From Labilithrix luteola (GTDB lineage: Bacteria > Myxococcota_A > Polyangia > Polyangiales > Polyangiaceae), in assembly GCF_001263205.1 (NCBI RefSeq), contig NZ_CP012333.1, positions 2,728,001 to 2,792,000 on the forward strand: a stretch of 64,000 bases of DNA, written 5' to 3'. Shown here in pieces: positions 35,645 through 46,568 of this stretch; the first letter of the stretch is position 1, and each line of letters starts with the position of its first letter. The notes under the pieces were generated by a model, which saw only the letters and a list, made by a program, of their open reading frames with translations, was not told the origin of the DNA and ran no database searches. The translations under genes were made by a program, and so were the position numbers.

Positions 35645-36622
35645 TCACCGCAAGCGCGCACGACGACGTTCGCGCGCTTCGTCTTCCGAGAGCGCCAAGA
35701 CGGCCTTGCGAACGAGCCCCGTACGCGCGCCATTGTCGCGAGCGCCGATGAGCACGTGACGGTCGATCGGCAAACCGAAGCGCACCGAAATGACCACGTC
35801 GCGGAAGCCCGGCGTGGTCGCCTGGATCAACGGCGCGACGGTCGAGATGCCGAAGCGCTCCGCGATCTGCACGACGAGCAGATCTTTCGCGCGCGCCGAA
35901 TGCACACCGGAAACGAACGCTGGCACCACGGCGATCCCGCAACGCGAGGCGCGATCGGCGAAGAGCCCGGTTCCTTCGCGCCATGCGCCAAGAGGAAAAT
36001 CACGTGGCCTCAAGAAGCGCGTATCCGGCTCGATTGCGCCGGCTCCGAACTGCACGAGCGCTCGCCCCGACGCGAGCCACGCGAGGGCGCGACGAACGCC
36101 GAACGCTCGCTCGCTCGCGCCTTCGTCCGCCACGAACACGAGATGCTCGCGAAGCTTCGGCATGGCCCGCAGGAAGTCACGGTCGGCGGCGACAAGCGCC
36201 ACGTCGTCACGTCCCAGAGCAGCCACGGTGGCAAGCGCATCGTAGGCGCCGGGATGGTTCGTGACGACGAGCAGGCCTCCCTTTCGCGGAGCCTCTCCGC
36301 TCACGTCGAACGTGGCGCCGAACGCCGTGAGGACCTCGCGCGATGCCTTGGCAATCCCGGCCTCGGCGATGCGCGCATCGAAACGCGCGAGCAGCTTGCC
36401 GAGGCGCTGGCTCGGCAAGCGCGACGCCAGCCCCACGAGCGCACGAAGAAGCGGCGGCGCGCGATGGGCCCCGACGGCGTCTTCGATCTCGCGCGTCGAA
36501 AGGACGGCGAGGACCGCGGCGATCTCCGCCTCGTGAGCTCCCCCGCGATCCCCGCGATGGTGAGGGGTTTCGAGAGGGCCCGATGTCGTGGGCCGGCTTG
36601 GACGCAGGCTCATCGAGGGCAT
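35645..36622 (-). CDS. PlsC-like acyltransferase family protein
   Basis: 325 aa from the ATG at 36622 (36613 is an alternative). Acyltransferase core with the NHPGAYDA motif (H-x4-D catalytic pair) and a later FGAGAIEP stretch in the position of the glycerol-phosphate-binding block. There is no obvious membrane helix, but the family is membrane-associated. It could acylate lysophosphatidate or another acceptor. Convergent with the glycosyltransferase gene, 13 bases between stops, and divergent from gltX. Confidence 0.72.
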   Translation of the reverse strand: MPSMSLRPSRPTTSGPLETPHHRGDRGGAHEAEIAAVLAVLSTREIEDAVGAHRAPPLLRALVGLASRLPSQRLGKLLARFDARIAEAGIAKASREVLTAFGATFDVSGEAPRKGGLLVVTNHPGAYDALATVAALGRDDVALVAADRDFLRAMPKLREHLVFVADEGASERAFGVRRALAWLASGRALVQFGAGAIEPDTRFLRPRDFPLGAWREGTGLFADRASRCGIAVVPAFVSGVHSARAKDLLVVQIAERFGISTVAPLIQATTPGFRDVVISVRFGLPIDRHVLIGARDNGARTGLVRKAVLALSEDEARERRRARLR

Positions 36623-36735
36623 TCTAAGGCAGCGCCACGGCCCCGGGCGATCAACGTTCGACTTGTCGGTCGCAGCGAGCTCGCCCAAGGGCTCTGTGGA
36701 TTGAACGGCGCTTCCCTGCTAGTCGTGAGCGAGCC

Positions 36736-38196
36736 ATGTCGAAACCGCGTCTTCGGTTTGCTCCTTCTCCCACGGGTTACCTCCACATCGGAGGCGTCCG
36801 CACCGCCCTGTTCAACTGGCTCTGGGCGCGCAAGACCGGCGGCACGTTCGTGCTCCGCATCGAAGACACGGACCGCGAGCGCTCCACGGACGCGAGCACC
36901 AAAGTCATCCTCGACTCGATGAACTGGCTCGGCCTGAACTGGGACGAGGGCCCTCATCCGACGCAGATTCACGGCCCCGAGACCGGCAATTACGGGCCGT
37001 ACACGCAGATGAAGCGGCTCGACATCTACAAGGAGTACGCCGACCGCCTCATCAAGGATCGCAAGGCCTTCCGGTGCTACTGCACGAAGGAGCTCCTCGA
37101 CGAGCAACGCGCGGCGCTCAAGGCGAAGGACCCCAAGGCTCAGTTCAAGTACCCCGGGACCTGCCGCAACCGCACGGACGAGCCGAACCTCCCCTACGTC
37201 GTCCGCTTCATGACGGACCGCAGCGGCTCGATCACCTACGTCGACAAGGTCTTCGGCGAGGTCACGACGCCCAACATCGAGCAGCAGGACTTCGTGCTCA
37301 TCCGTTCCGACGGCGTGCCGCTCTACAACTTCGGCGTCGTCGTCGACGACATCACGATGGAGATCTCGCTCGTCGCGCGCGGTCGTGACCACATGATCAA
37401 CACGCCGCCGCAGATCATGATTTACCAGGCGCTCGACGCGAAGGTTCCCGAGTTCGCTCACCTGCCGATGATGCTCGCCCCGAGCGGCGAGAAGCTCTCG
37501 AAGCGTTTCGGCGCGGTGGCCGTCAGCGAGTACGAGACGCAGGGCTTCCCGCCCGACGCGGTGCTCAACTACCTCGCGCGCTTCGGCTGGTCGCACGGCG
37601 ATCAGGAGATCTTCTCGAAGGAGGAGCTCGTCCAGGCGTTCGACTGGGAGCACACCGGCCGCGGCGACGGCAAGTTCGACCCCAAGAAGTTCCTCACCAT
37701 CAGCCACGAGCACCTCAAGTCGCCGAAGCTCATGCCCGAGGACGAGTACGCCAAGCGTGCGCTCCCCTTCGTGCACGCGCGCGGCCTCGACAAGGTCACC
37801 GAGGCGGACGTGAAGTGTGCGCTTTACACGATTCGCGATCGCGCCCAGACCTTCGTGCAGGCAGCCGACATGCTCGACCCGTTCTTCCGCGAGCCGCCCG
37901 AGCTCGACGAGAAGGCGGCGGCGAAGTTCCTCGTGAAGGACGCCGCGCCCCGCCTCCGAGGTCTGGCCGACGCGCTCGGCAAGGTCACCGACTGGAACGA
38001 GGCCGAGCTCGAGAAGGCGACGCACGACTGGGTGGCGGCCTCCGGCCTGGAGATGAAGGCCATCGGTCAGCCCGTGCGCGTCGCCCTCACGGGTCGTACG
38101 GCGAGCCCGGGCCTCTACCAGGTCATGTTCGTCATCGGGCGTGACGTCACGCTCGCGCGCCTCGCTCGGGCGGCCGAAAAGGCCGACAAGACCTGA
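36736..38196 (+). CDS. gltX: Glutamyl-tRNA synthetase
   Basis: 486 aa. Class I synthetase with the HIGH motif in FAPSPTGYLHIGG (8-20), the GEKLSKRFGA version of KMSKS (about 251-260), and the C-terminal anticodon-binding helical domain. A CYCTKEL ... GTCRN cysteine set resembles the zinc-binding insertion of some bacterial GluRS. The ATG at 36736 gives the family N-terminus. Divergent from the acyltransferase gene. Confidence 0.97.
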   Translation: MSKPRLRFAPSPTGYLHIGGVRTALFNWLWARKTGGTFVLRIEDTDRERSTDASTKVILDSMNWLGLNWDEGPHPTQIHGPETGNYGPYTQMKRLDIYKEYADRLIKDRKAFRCYCTKELLDEQRAALKAKDPKAQFKYPGTCRNRTDEPNLPYVVRFMTDRSGSITYVDKVFGEVTTPNIEQQDFVLIRSDGVPLYNFGVVVDDITMEISLVARGRDHMINTPPQIMIYQALDAKVPEFAHLPMMLAPSGEKLSKRFGAVAVSEYETQGFPPDAVLNYLARFGWSHGDQEIFSKEELVQAFDWEHTGRGDGKFDPKKFLTISHEHLKSPKLMPEDEYAKRALPFVHARGLDKVTEADVKCALYTIRDRAQTFVQAADMLDPFFREPPELDEKAAAKFLVKDAAPRLRGLADALGKVTDWNEAELEKATHDWVAASGLEMKAIGQPVRVALTGRTASPGLYQVMFVIGRDVTLARLARAAEKADKT

Positions 38197-38226
38197 GCCA
38201 GCGGACGTAGTACTCGACTCGCCATC

Positions 38227-39312
38227 GTGTTTTTACGACCGCTCGCCATCGGTCAGCCGAAGGAGCTGACCGGCATCGCTGGGTTCGTCGAGACGGTGAA
38301 ACCGGTCTTGCCGATCCCGGCGCTGCTCATCGTGCTGCCACTCGTCTGGCTCATGTTCCGCAACACGTGGCGGGAGCTCGACGAGGACTCGCATCGCCAG
38401 CGTGCCGAGCTGTTGGCCCAGGGCAAAGCGGACAATCGGCCGTTCGTGGCGCTCGTCATCTGCGCCGTCATCCTGACGATGCAGGAGTACTACGGCGGTC
38501 GTATGTACTTCGAGCAGGCGATCTTCCCGTCGCTCTCGAAGCTCGAGTCCACGTATTCGTGGCTGCACGTCGCCAAGTACGACGAGCTCTGGGGATTCGT
38601 GTGGTGGGCGGGAACACGCGTCTTCGGGTACATCCTGCCCTTCGGGCTCTGGAAGCTCTTCTTCCCGAAAGACAGCCTGCTCGACCTCGGCCTGCGTATG
38701 CGCGGCTTCTTCGCGCACGCCTGGATTTACGGGTTGTTCCTCGCCGTGGTCTTGCCGGCGATGCTCATCGTCGCGCACAGCCCGGACTTCGGCGCCTACT
38801 ATCCGTTTTACAAAACGGCGCCGCGAAGCTGGTTCGACTTCCTCGTGTGGGAGGCGATGTACTTCGCGCAGTTCTTCGCGCTGGAGATGTTCTTCCGCGG
38901 CTTCTGGCTGGGCACACTGCGAAAGAGCTTCGGCTCGGGCGCCATCTTCGTGATGGCCGTGCCGTACTGCATGATCCACTACGGCAAGCCGTATCTCGAA
39001 GCTTGCGGCGCGATCATCGCGGGCATCGCGCTCGGATCGCTGTCGATGAAGACGCGCAGCATCTACCAGGGCTTCATGGTCCACATCACCGTGGCCGCCT
39101 TGATGGATTGGCTCTCGCTGCGCCATCGGCACTGCACTCCGTTGACGTTCTGGCCGTCGGAGACTTCGGGCTACTGCACCGATCAAGCCGAGCTCCGCGA
39201 AGCGCTCGCTCAGCGGATCGAGCTCATCGCGGCGAGCATCTTCGCGGTGCTCATGGTCGTCGCCGTCATCCTGATCGTCAGGGCACGGCGCAAGCGTCAG
39301 ATCCTCGCCTGA
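38227..39312 (+). CDS. CPBP-family intramembrane metalloprotease-like protein
   Basis: 361 aa with about eight membrane segments. The CPBP (CaaX protease and bacteriocin-processing) core lies at about 215-300, with ALEMFFRGFW (the E-xx-xR motif, with one Glu rather than the usual pair), PYCMIHYGKP (His) and the following GAIIAGIALGSLSMKT. It may cleave membrane proteins or simply be a membrane factor. GTG start at 38227, no clear ribosome site. It lies 30 bases after gltX on the same strand, possibly cotranscribed. Confidence 0.8.
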   Translation: MFLRPLAIGQPKELTGIAGFVETVKPVLPIPALLIVLPLVWLMFRNTWRELDEDSHRQRAELLAQGKADNRPFVALVICAVILTMQEYYGGRMYFEQAIFPSLSKLESTYSWLHVAKYDELWGFVWWAGTRVFGYILPFGLWKLFFPKDSLLDLGLRMRGFFAHAWIYGLFLAVVLPAMLIVAHSPDFGAYYPFYKTAPRSWFDFLVWEAMYFAQFFALEMFFRGFWLGTLRKSFGSGAIFVMAVPYCMIHYGKPYLEACGAIIAGIALGSLSMKTRSIYQGFMVHITVAALMDWLSLRHRHCTPLTFWPSETSGYCTDQAELREALAQRIELIAASIFAVLMVVAVILIVRARRKRQILA

Positions 39313-39339
39313 CGCGCCGAACGACGGCCGGAATCGGGC

Positions 39340-39966
39340 TCACTCGAATTCGATGACGAAGGCGCGGGTGTCGGCGCCGATGTCGATGTCGTTCCACGTC
39401 GAAGACGGAGGGCTGCCCGTGTACTCGAGGAACGCCTCGTCGCCGTTCGTGTTGCTCGGCTCGCTCGCCGCCCAGTTCTCGTACGACCACGGCTCGTTCG
39501 TCACCCACGTCCAGCCGCCCTTCGGCTCGACCGAACCATTGGGCTGATAGCCACCGAGCCACGGGCCGTTCGTCGTGTAGAACGCGCCCTGCACGCCGGC
39601 CGCCAATTGGTAGACGAACTGATTCTCGGCCGACGACGTGATCGTCGCGAGATGACCGCCCGCTTCCTCCGCGCGAGCCTTCGCGTCGCCCCAGTTGATC
39701 TTCGTCTTATCGACGACGACGAGGTACGCGTGGCCGTTGCCGCCGAACACGGAGGCGTCGGCTGGGAACTTCGAGGCATCGCTCGCGACATCGTCCGTCG
39801 CGCTGTCCTTGGGAGCGCTCGAATCCGCCACATCCACGGCGGCGTCGCCTTCGGCGATGGCCGAATCCGTGGTGTTCTCCCCCGCCAGGCCGCCCGTGTC
39901 GACGAGCGCACTGCATCGCGTACAGGCGATGCCTGCGAACAACCCAACGACGATGCGCGCACGCAT
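39340..39966 (-). CDS. Exported C-type-lectin-domain protein
   Basis: 208 aa from the ATG at 39966, chosen because GGGAG lies about 13 bases upstream; an ATG at 39993 lacks one. A signal sequence leads to ACTRCSALVD, possibly a lipoprotein (cysteine near 15). An Asp/Ala/Ser linker precedes a C-type lectin fold (about 85-208) with LVVVDKTKINWGDAKARAEE, GHLATITSSAENQFV, WLGGYQPNG and the C-terminal WNDIDIG. Cysteines of the classical fold are missing, as in many bacterial copies. Binds carbohydrates or proteins at the cell surface. Confidence 0.8.
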   Translation of the reverse strand: MRARIVVGLFAGIACTRCSALVDTGGLAGENTTDSAIAEGDAAVDVADSSAPKDSATDDVASDASKFPADASVFGGNGHAYLVVVDKTKINWGDAKARAEEAGGHLATITSSAENQFVYQLAAGVQGAFYTTNGPWLGGYQPNGSVEPKGGWTWVTNEPWSYENWAASEPSNTNGDEAFLEYTGSPPSSTWNDIDIGADTRAFVIEFE

Positions 39967-40044
39967 GCGATGGGAGCTCCCGTCAGGACGCATGAGGGAA
40001 TCGTAACGCACTCCGCCAGGCAGGCCGCCAAAACCGGGTACGTT

Positions 40045-41592
40045 TCAGTGACGATAGGGATTTTTCGGCAACGGCTCGTCGGTGCCGCCCGTCATTCCTG
40101 GTGCAGCTCCTGGCGCGGCCCCCGCGGCGCTGGCCTTCTTCGCGCTCACGTTCACGTTGGCGTTGGCGTTGGCGTTCGTGTTTCGGGCCGGTCGCACCCC
40201 GCCATTCGAGCTCGGCGTCCCCCCCTTTTCGCCCGCATTCGCGCTCGACCCGCTCGGCGCCGGAACGACGACGGCCGCGCTCGCACTTTCCGATGGCGCG
40301 ATGGCCGCGCTCGGCGGGACCGCGGCCGCGTTCGTATCGACATTCGCGGCGGCGGCGTTCGCTGCCGGCGTCGGCGTCGGCGCGCGCGTGACGAACGAAG
40401 CCACACCGAAGACCACGGCCAAGCTGGCCACGGCGAGGGCTGCGCGAGCCGTTCCTTTGCCCGTACTGGGCAACGTCGGAACGACGGAACGGGTGGCCGA
40501 AGCTCCCGTGGAGTCGGCAAGCGAAGCCGAGAGGGTGCCGGCTTCACGCGTCTCGAGGTCCGGTGAGGGTGTCGCGGGTGACGATGACGCCGGTGACGGG
40601 GGCGCGGGAGCCGCGGTCTTCGCCGCTTGTCGGAGTCGCGTGCGCTCCTCCGCGATCTTCTCGCCGCTGACGGCCATGACGTACTCGGCCACGCGGCGCG
40701 CCGGAGCCACGCCGCCGACACTCGCAGCTTGGCGCTCGAGAGCCTCAGCGAAGTCCGCGGCGTTCTGCCAGCGTTTGGCAGGGTCGCGCTCGAGGGCGCG
40801 GGCGACGACGCTCGCGAGACCTTCGGGGACGTTGGCCTCGGTCGTCAGGTTCGGAATCGGCGAGACCAGAACGGCCGCGAGCGTCTCGGAGCTGGTCTTG
40901 CCGAGAAACAGCCGCCGCGTCGCGAACATCTCCCAGATCACGATTCCGACCGAGAAGACGTCGGCACGGCGATCGATGCGTTCACGGCGCGCTTGCTCGG
41001 GCGCCATGTAAGCCAGCTTGCCTTTGAGCTCGCCTGCGTTCGCCGCCGTCACGGTGTCGTCGACCTTGGCGATGCCGAAGTCGGTCAGCTTCGTGATCCC
41101 GTCGATACCGACGAGGATGTTGTGCGGAGACACGTCACGATGGACGATCCGCAGGGATTTCCCCTCGTCGTTCGTCAGCTCGTGCGCGGCGTGGAGACCG
41201 TTGAGCGCGTCGATCCCGATACGGAGCGCGACCTCGGGCGGAATGCGCGTTTCGCTCTCGGCAGCGGCGCGAAGGAGACCGAGAAGCTGATCGCCCTCGA
41301 CGTATTCCATGACGAGGCAGAGGCCGTCGCGGTCGTCGACGTCGAGCGTGGGCACCACGTTCGGGTGACGGATGCGCGCCGCCACGCGCGCCTCCGCGGA
41401 GAACATCGAGACGATCTCCGCGTTCGCCTCGAGCGTCGCATGGAGCTTCTTCACCGCAACCACGCGCTCGAAGCCGCGCGCGCCGCGTACCCGCCCGAGA
41501 TAGACCGTGGCCATTCCGCCGGCGGCGATCTTGCCGAGCAGCTCGTAGCGTCCGATGAGGCGTGACGCTGGAAGGTCTTCGTCGACCGGCAT
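40045..41592 (-). CDS. Membrane-bound Ser/Thr protein kinase
   Basis: 515 aa. Kinase domain (about 16-290) with glycine loop GKIAAGGMATVYLG, ATP-binding K48 in VAVKK, catalytic HRDVSPHN (D153), DFG 171-173 and the APE of YMAPEQ. A Pro/Ala/Ser linker, one membrane helix around RAALAVASLAVVFGVASFVT, and an Ala/Asn-rich periplasmic tail with NANANANVNV repeats follow. The kinase faces the cytoplasm. The ATG at 41592 shares its A with the stop of the preceding TPR-like gene (TGATG), so the two are coupled. Confidence 0.9.
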   Translation of the reverse strand: MPVDEDLPASRLIGRYELLGKIAAGGMATVYLGRVRGARGFERVVAVKKLHATLEANAEIVSMFSAEARVAARIRHPNVVPTLDVDDRDGLCLVMEYVEGDQLLGLLRAAAESETRIPPEVALRIGIDALNGLHAAHELTNDEGKSLRIVHRDVSPHNILVGIDGITKLTDFGIAKVDDTVTAANAGELKGKLAYMAPEQARRERIDRRADVFSVGIVIWEMFATRRLFLGKTSSETLAAVLVSPIPNLTTEANVPEGLASVVARALERDPAKRWQNAADFAEALERQAASVGGVAPARRVAEYVMAVSGEKIAEERTRLRQAAKTAAPAPPSPASSSPATPSPDLETREAGTLSASLADSTGASATRSVVPTLPSTGKGTARAALAVASLAVVFGVASFVTRAPTPTPAANAAAANVDTNAAAVPPSAAIAPSESASAAVVVPAPSGSSANAGEKGGTPSSNGGVRPARNTNANANANVNVSAKKASAAGAAPGAAPGMTGGTDEPLPKNPYRH

Positions 41593-42620
41593 CAGAAGCT
41601 CGCTTGAAGGAGCGAGGCGCGCCCAGTGGTGGCGTCGACACGCGGTGCGCCGCTCCAACGTGTGAAGACGAGCCCCACGACGAGCGTGGCCGCGGCCGTG
41701 CATGCCGTGGCCGCGAGCAAGACGGTCGTGCGCGTCTCGGCGCCCTGCACGCGATCCTCCTGCGCGGGGTCGGACACGTGGGTCGCTTCCGCGTCACGAA
41801 TCAGCTTGTTTCCAGCGGGAACGGCGTCGGCAAACCAACTCACGGCGGTCGCTCCACCGAGCACGGCCGTGAGTGCGGCGCCACTCAAGGCAAAGACCGG
41901 CGGGAGCCCTTTGGAGGGTTCTTGGGATTCGCCCGGAGACGGCTGCAAGGCGGCCGCTGGGCCTGGCGTGGTCGACGTGCCTTTCGGCGGCGTGGACGCA
42001 ACGGCTTTGACGTCCATCCAGTCGAGGACGTCCTTTTGCCCAACGCGGACGTCGACGGCCTTCGAAGCAACCTGCCCGTTGGGCCAGTGACCGACGATCT
42101 TGTGCTCGCCGGGCGTCGCGAAGAGATCGGGCGCGGCCTCGAGAACGCCGTCGACTTCGATCTGACAGCCTTGGCAGCGCACGATGACGCGCCCGAGCGA
42201 CGACGACGCGCTTGCAATGACCTCGTCGGCCGAGCGATTCGCCGCCGCGTCGTTGGGGATTCGCGTCTTGAGTCGAAGGGCCAGCGTGGCGGCGCGCGCC
42301 ATGTGCGGGGGCGAACCGATCTGCTTGTGGGCGCGAATCGCGCTCCGGAGTGCGGACGTGTCGGGCGCCAAACGGTCGGCGAGCTCGAACCACTCCGCCG
42401 CGCCCGCGTAGTCGCGGAGCAGATACCGCGCCGAGCCCTTGTCGTACGCGTCGGCCGCCGCGCGTCGGTCTTCGGGAGACGGCGACGCGGCGTTCGAGGA
42501 AGGAGCATTCGACGAAGCGCCGTCTGCGCGGGCCATGGTGGGCACGAAAAGCACCAGCGCGGCCAGCGCTGCCTGCCTGAGCGTTACGGCGATCCCCGGG
42601 GATTTCAGGGCTTGGCTCAT
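41592..42620 (-). CDS. Exported TPR-like/PEGA-like protein upstream of the kinase
   Basis: 342 aa from the ATG at 42620. A signal sequence ends at TMARA. Helical repeats at about 50-110 (AYDKGSARYLLRDYAGAAEWF) precede a PEGA-like beta domain (about 150-215) with GQVASKAVDVRVGQKDV and two cysteines, CQGC. Two C-terminal membrane segments. It resembles TPR+PEGA envelope proteins common in myxobacteria. Coupling with the kinase suggests that it provides or receives the signal. The start is tentative, as no good ribosome site is seen. Confidence 0.68.
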   Translation of the reverse strand: MSQALKSPGIAVTLRQAALAALVLFVPTMARADGASSNAPSSNAASPSPEDRRAAADAYDKGSARYLLRDYAGAAEWFELADRLAPDTSALRSAIRAHKQIGSPPHMARAATLALRLKTRIPNDAAANRSADEVIASASSSLGRVIVRCQGCQIEVDGVLEAAPDLFATPGEHKIVGHWPNGQVASKAVDVRVGQKDVLDWMDVKAVASTPPKGTSTTPGPAAALQPSPGESQEPSKGLPPVFALSGAALTAVLGGATAVSWFADAVPAGNKLIRDAEATHVSDPAQEDRVQGAETRTTVLLAATACTAAATLVVGLVFTRWSGAPRVDATTGRASLLQASF

Positions 42621-42738
42621 CGTGGGGAGACGAATCAGCGTTCCGGACCCCACCGGTGTTGTCAAGGCAAGCGACGTCCCACGACACCGCACGAGGGTCG
42701 CAACCGACGACGTCATTTACTCTGCAAAATAGACGACG

Positions 42739-42975
42739 CTACTTCAGGACCCGCTCGACCAAGAATCCATTGGCCCGCAGGAGCGAGGGATCGCCGTCCG
42801 CAGAGTGCGTGCCCGGACCATCGAGCATGCCCGTGACGAGGAACCGTCCGTCGGGAAGGTTCACGACGCCACGCGCCTCGCTGTGCCGAGGTCCGTCGGG
42901 CAAGGGCACGGTCACGTCGGTGCCGTCGGCACGCAGCCAGCGCATGAACGTGTGGGCCCCCTGCCGATGAATCAC
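42739..42975 (-). CDS. Small protein or remnant of a repeat protein, coupled to the helicase gene
   Basis: 78 aa if it starts at GTG 42975, which overlaps the SNF2 helicase stop (GTGA). The sequence WLRADGTDVTVPLPDGPRHS and ARGVVNLPDGRFLVTGMLD resembles a single blade of the delta-60 (VVNLPDGRFLVTG-type) propeller repeats, so it may be a fragment of a larger beta-propeller protein. No ribosome site. Either a coupled small gene or a decayed end. Confidence 0.4.
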   Translation of the reverse strand: MIHRQGAHTFMRWLRADGTDVTVPLPDGPRHSEARGVVNLPDGRFLVTGMLDGPGTHSADGDPSLLRANGFLVERVLK

Positions 42976-44672
42976 TCGGCGGCGGCGGCGCGCGCGTCGA
43001 CGAGGAGGCGCTCGATCTCGCGGATGGTCTCGACGTCGTCGCCGACCATCTCCTTCATGGACTGGATTCGTCGCGAGACCACGAGCGCAATCTTCTCTTC
43101 GACCGTGCCGTCGGCGTAGGTCCAATAGACAGGGGCGTACCGGCCATCACGATGGCAGCGCCCCTCGATCTGCGCCATCTGGATGGCCGACCAGCGCAGG
43201 TCGTGGATGATCTCCGAGCGAGGCACGTCGTTGTGTTCGCCTTGGTGGAGCGAGATGCCCTCCTCCACGGTGAAGAGAACGACCTTCGCCTCGCCGCGCT
43301 GGAAGCGCAGGCGCTCCTTCTCGCGCGCGGCCGCCGGAATCGCGCCATGGATGCGCGCGCACGGCACGCCGTCAGACTCGAGATCCTCCGCGATCTTCTC
43401 GAGCGTCTCGATGAACGAGAGCGACACCGCGACCTGATGGCCGTTGGCGAGGAGCTCCTGAACGAGCTCCGTGGTGCCGGCCGCGCGAATGAGGGAGCTC
43501 TTCTGGCGTAGGCGGAGCGACGCGGTGAGCGCCGACTTCGGGTCGCGCCCGCGCGGCGAGAGATCCATTTCGCGACGGAACTCCGTCCAGGCCTGCTGGT
43601 AGAGCTCACGTGCCTCGGGATCGAGCTCGAGGGGCTGGAGGATGCGGTTGATCTCCGGCCATCCCGCGATGTCCTCCGGACGGCGGCGCAGGCCCGCGGC
43701 AGGACGGCCTTCGAAGAGCAGCTTGCGGACCTTCTCGCAGTCCGCCGGATTTCCGCGCCAATCCCACTTGCCGAACGCCCCGCGGGTGACGCCGAGATTC
43801 TGATCGAGGCACCACTGCTCGAAGTCCTTGAGGTCCTTCGCGCGCGTTCCCGTGATGCTGGCGAGGAGCGGCGAGAGATAGGAGAGCTCGAGCGGGTTCT
43901 GACCGGCGGTCGCCGAGAGCCAGAGCGCGAAGCCCGCATTGGCATTGAGCTTCGCGGCGAGCTTCGAGCGTGCCGCCGTCGGGTTCTTGCAGCGATGGCT
44001 CTCGTCCCAGATGATCACGTCGAGCTCGGGCGCCGTTCCTGCACGCGCGAGGCCCTTCTTCGAGCGCACCTTCTTGCGCGCCTCGGGGCTGATCTCGAAG
44101 AGCTTTCCGAGTCGGTCGTAGTTGAGGATGACGACCTGCTTGCCGCCATCCCCCATGGCTTCGACCGTGCGCCGCCAATGCGCCACGACGGCGAGCGGAC
44201 ACACGATGAGCACCGAGATCGCCGACTTCATGTCGAGGATCGATTGCCAGGCGCTGATCGTCTTGCCGAGGCCGACGTCGTCGGCGAGCAGGAAGCCGGC
44301 GCGCTTGGCCTTCACGGCCGCGCCGATCGCCGTGATGGCCTCCTTCTGGTGCGGCCTGGGAACGATGTTTCCACTCGGCGGCGTGGCCGTGCGCGTGGTC
44401 TCGCCGCGCAGCTCGCGTTCGACCTTCAATTCCCACGAATAGGGTTGCGCGCGGAAGGGCGAGAGCGCGCGCGGCAGCTTCTCGCCTTCGAAGACGAAGA
44501 CGCTATGGTCGGCGTTCCACTTGGCGCCGCTCGCCGTTGCGACACCGCGCATCGCGAACGGAACGTCGAGGACGTGAACCGAGCTCCGAGCAGCTCCGGA
44601 AGACGCCGCCGGCGCTTTCGGTTTGGCTCTCGACCCCACGGACGTCGTGCGCTTCGCGAGAAGTGTCGCCAT
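42972..44672 (-). CDS. SNF2-family DEAD-like helicase with N-terminal DUF5710-like segment
   Basis: 566 aa from the ATG at 44672. Residues about 31-75 (VLDVPFAMRGVATASGAKWN) resemble DUF5710-type segments found in phage and plasmid proteins. The helicase core has motif I GLGKT (134-138), DESH (223-226), and the C-terminal lobe with QIEGRCHRDG (motif VI). It is more compact than chromosomal Snf2 remodelers and phage-like in layout; no nuclease domain is visible. ATP-dependent DNA translocation is expected. No restriction or defence partner adjoins it directly. Confidence 0.85.
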   Translation of the reverse strand: MATLLAKRTTSVGSRAKPKAPAASSGAARSSVHVLDVPFAMRGVATASGAKWNADHSVFVFEGEKLPRALSPFRAQPYSWELKVERELRGETTRTATPPSGNIVPRPHQKEAITAIGAAVKAKRAGFLLADDVGLGKTISAWQSILDMKSAISVLIVCPLAVVAHWRRTVEAMGDGGKQVVILNYDRLGKLFEISPEARKKVRSKKGLARAGTAPELDVIIWDESHRCKNPTAARSKLAAKLNANAGFALWLSATAGQNPLELSYLSPLLASITGTRAKDLKDFEQWCLDQNLGVTRGAFGKWDWRGNPADCEKVRKLLFEGRPAAGLRRRPEDIAGWPEINRILQPLELDPEARELYQQAWTEFRREMDLSPRGRDPKSALTASLRLRQKSSLIRAAGTTELVQELLANGHQVAVSLSFIETLEKIAEDLESDGVPCARIHGAIPAAAREKERLRFQRGEAKVVLFTVEEGISLHQGEHNDVPRSEIIHDLRWSAIQMAQIEGRCHRDGRYAPVYWTYADGTVEEKIALVVSRRIQSMKEMVGDDVETIREIERLLVDARAAAAE

Positions 44673-44764
44673 GCGCCAGTGAACTAGCACGGATAGTGAC
44701 CGCGACGTTCGTCGGCTGCGCGCTCACGCCGACGCGCGCATCCGTGCGCCGACGCCGACTTACG

Positions 44765-46108
<1,344 letters not shown>

Positions 46109-46150
46109 GCGGGGACTATAGCCGAACCGCAGGAACCGAACTCGAGCGTT

Positions 46151-46417
46151 CTACGCTGTTCGCCTCTGCCAACGGAGACGAGCCTTTGCGCGTTCACCTT
46201 CCCGCGTGCGGGGCTCGTCGCGAGGGGGAAGTGCGTCGAGCAAAAGACGCGTGGCCTTCTCCACCTCGTCGACCGCTCGTTCGAATGCTTCGGTCGATCC
46301 GCGCGTCGGCTTCGTCATTCCGCTGACTTTCCGAACGTATTGAAGCGCGGCCGCGCGGACCTCTTCCTCGGTGGTCGGCGGCTGGAAGTCGTGCAGTACG
46401 CGAATGCTCCGGCACAT
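46151..46417 (-). CDS. DUF2277 protein
   Basis: 88 aa. Begins MCRSIRVLHDFQPPTTEEEV and continues with ALQYVRKVSGMTKPTR, the DUF2277 signature. Helical and charged, no signal or membrane segment. Its function is unknown for the whole family. The ATG at 46417 is the conserved start. Located between the FHA regulator and the WD40 gene, all minus strand. Confidence 0.85.
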   Translation of the reverse strand: MCRSIRVLHDFQPPTTEEEVRAAALQYVRKVSGMTKPTRGSTEAFERAVDEVEKATRLLLDALPPRDEPRTREGERAKARLRWQRRTA

Positions 46418-46568
46418 GCCCAAGACATGCGTCGGGGCGGCGGCCCTCGTCAAGGAACGGCCGCGCTGGAGGCTGGTACAATTCGAGATGGGGGTCGGGG
46501 ACGGAGGTCTACAAACGTGCGCGGCCCTGGGAGCAAACCGTGCCCAGTTCGCGTTGGTTCGCCTCCCC

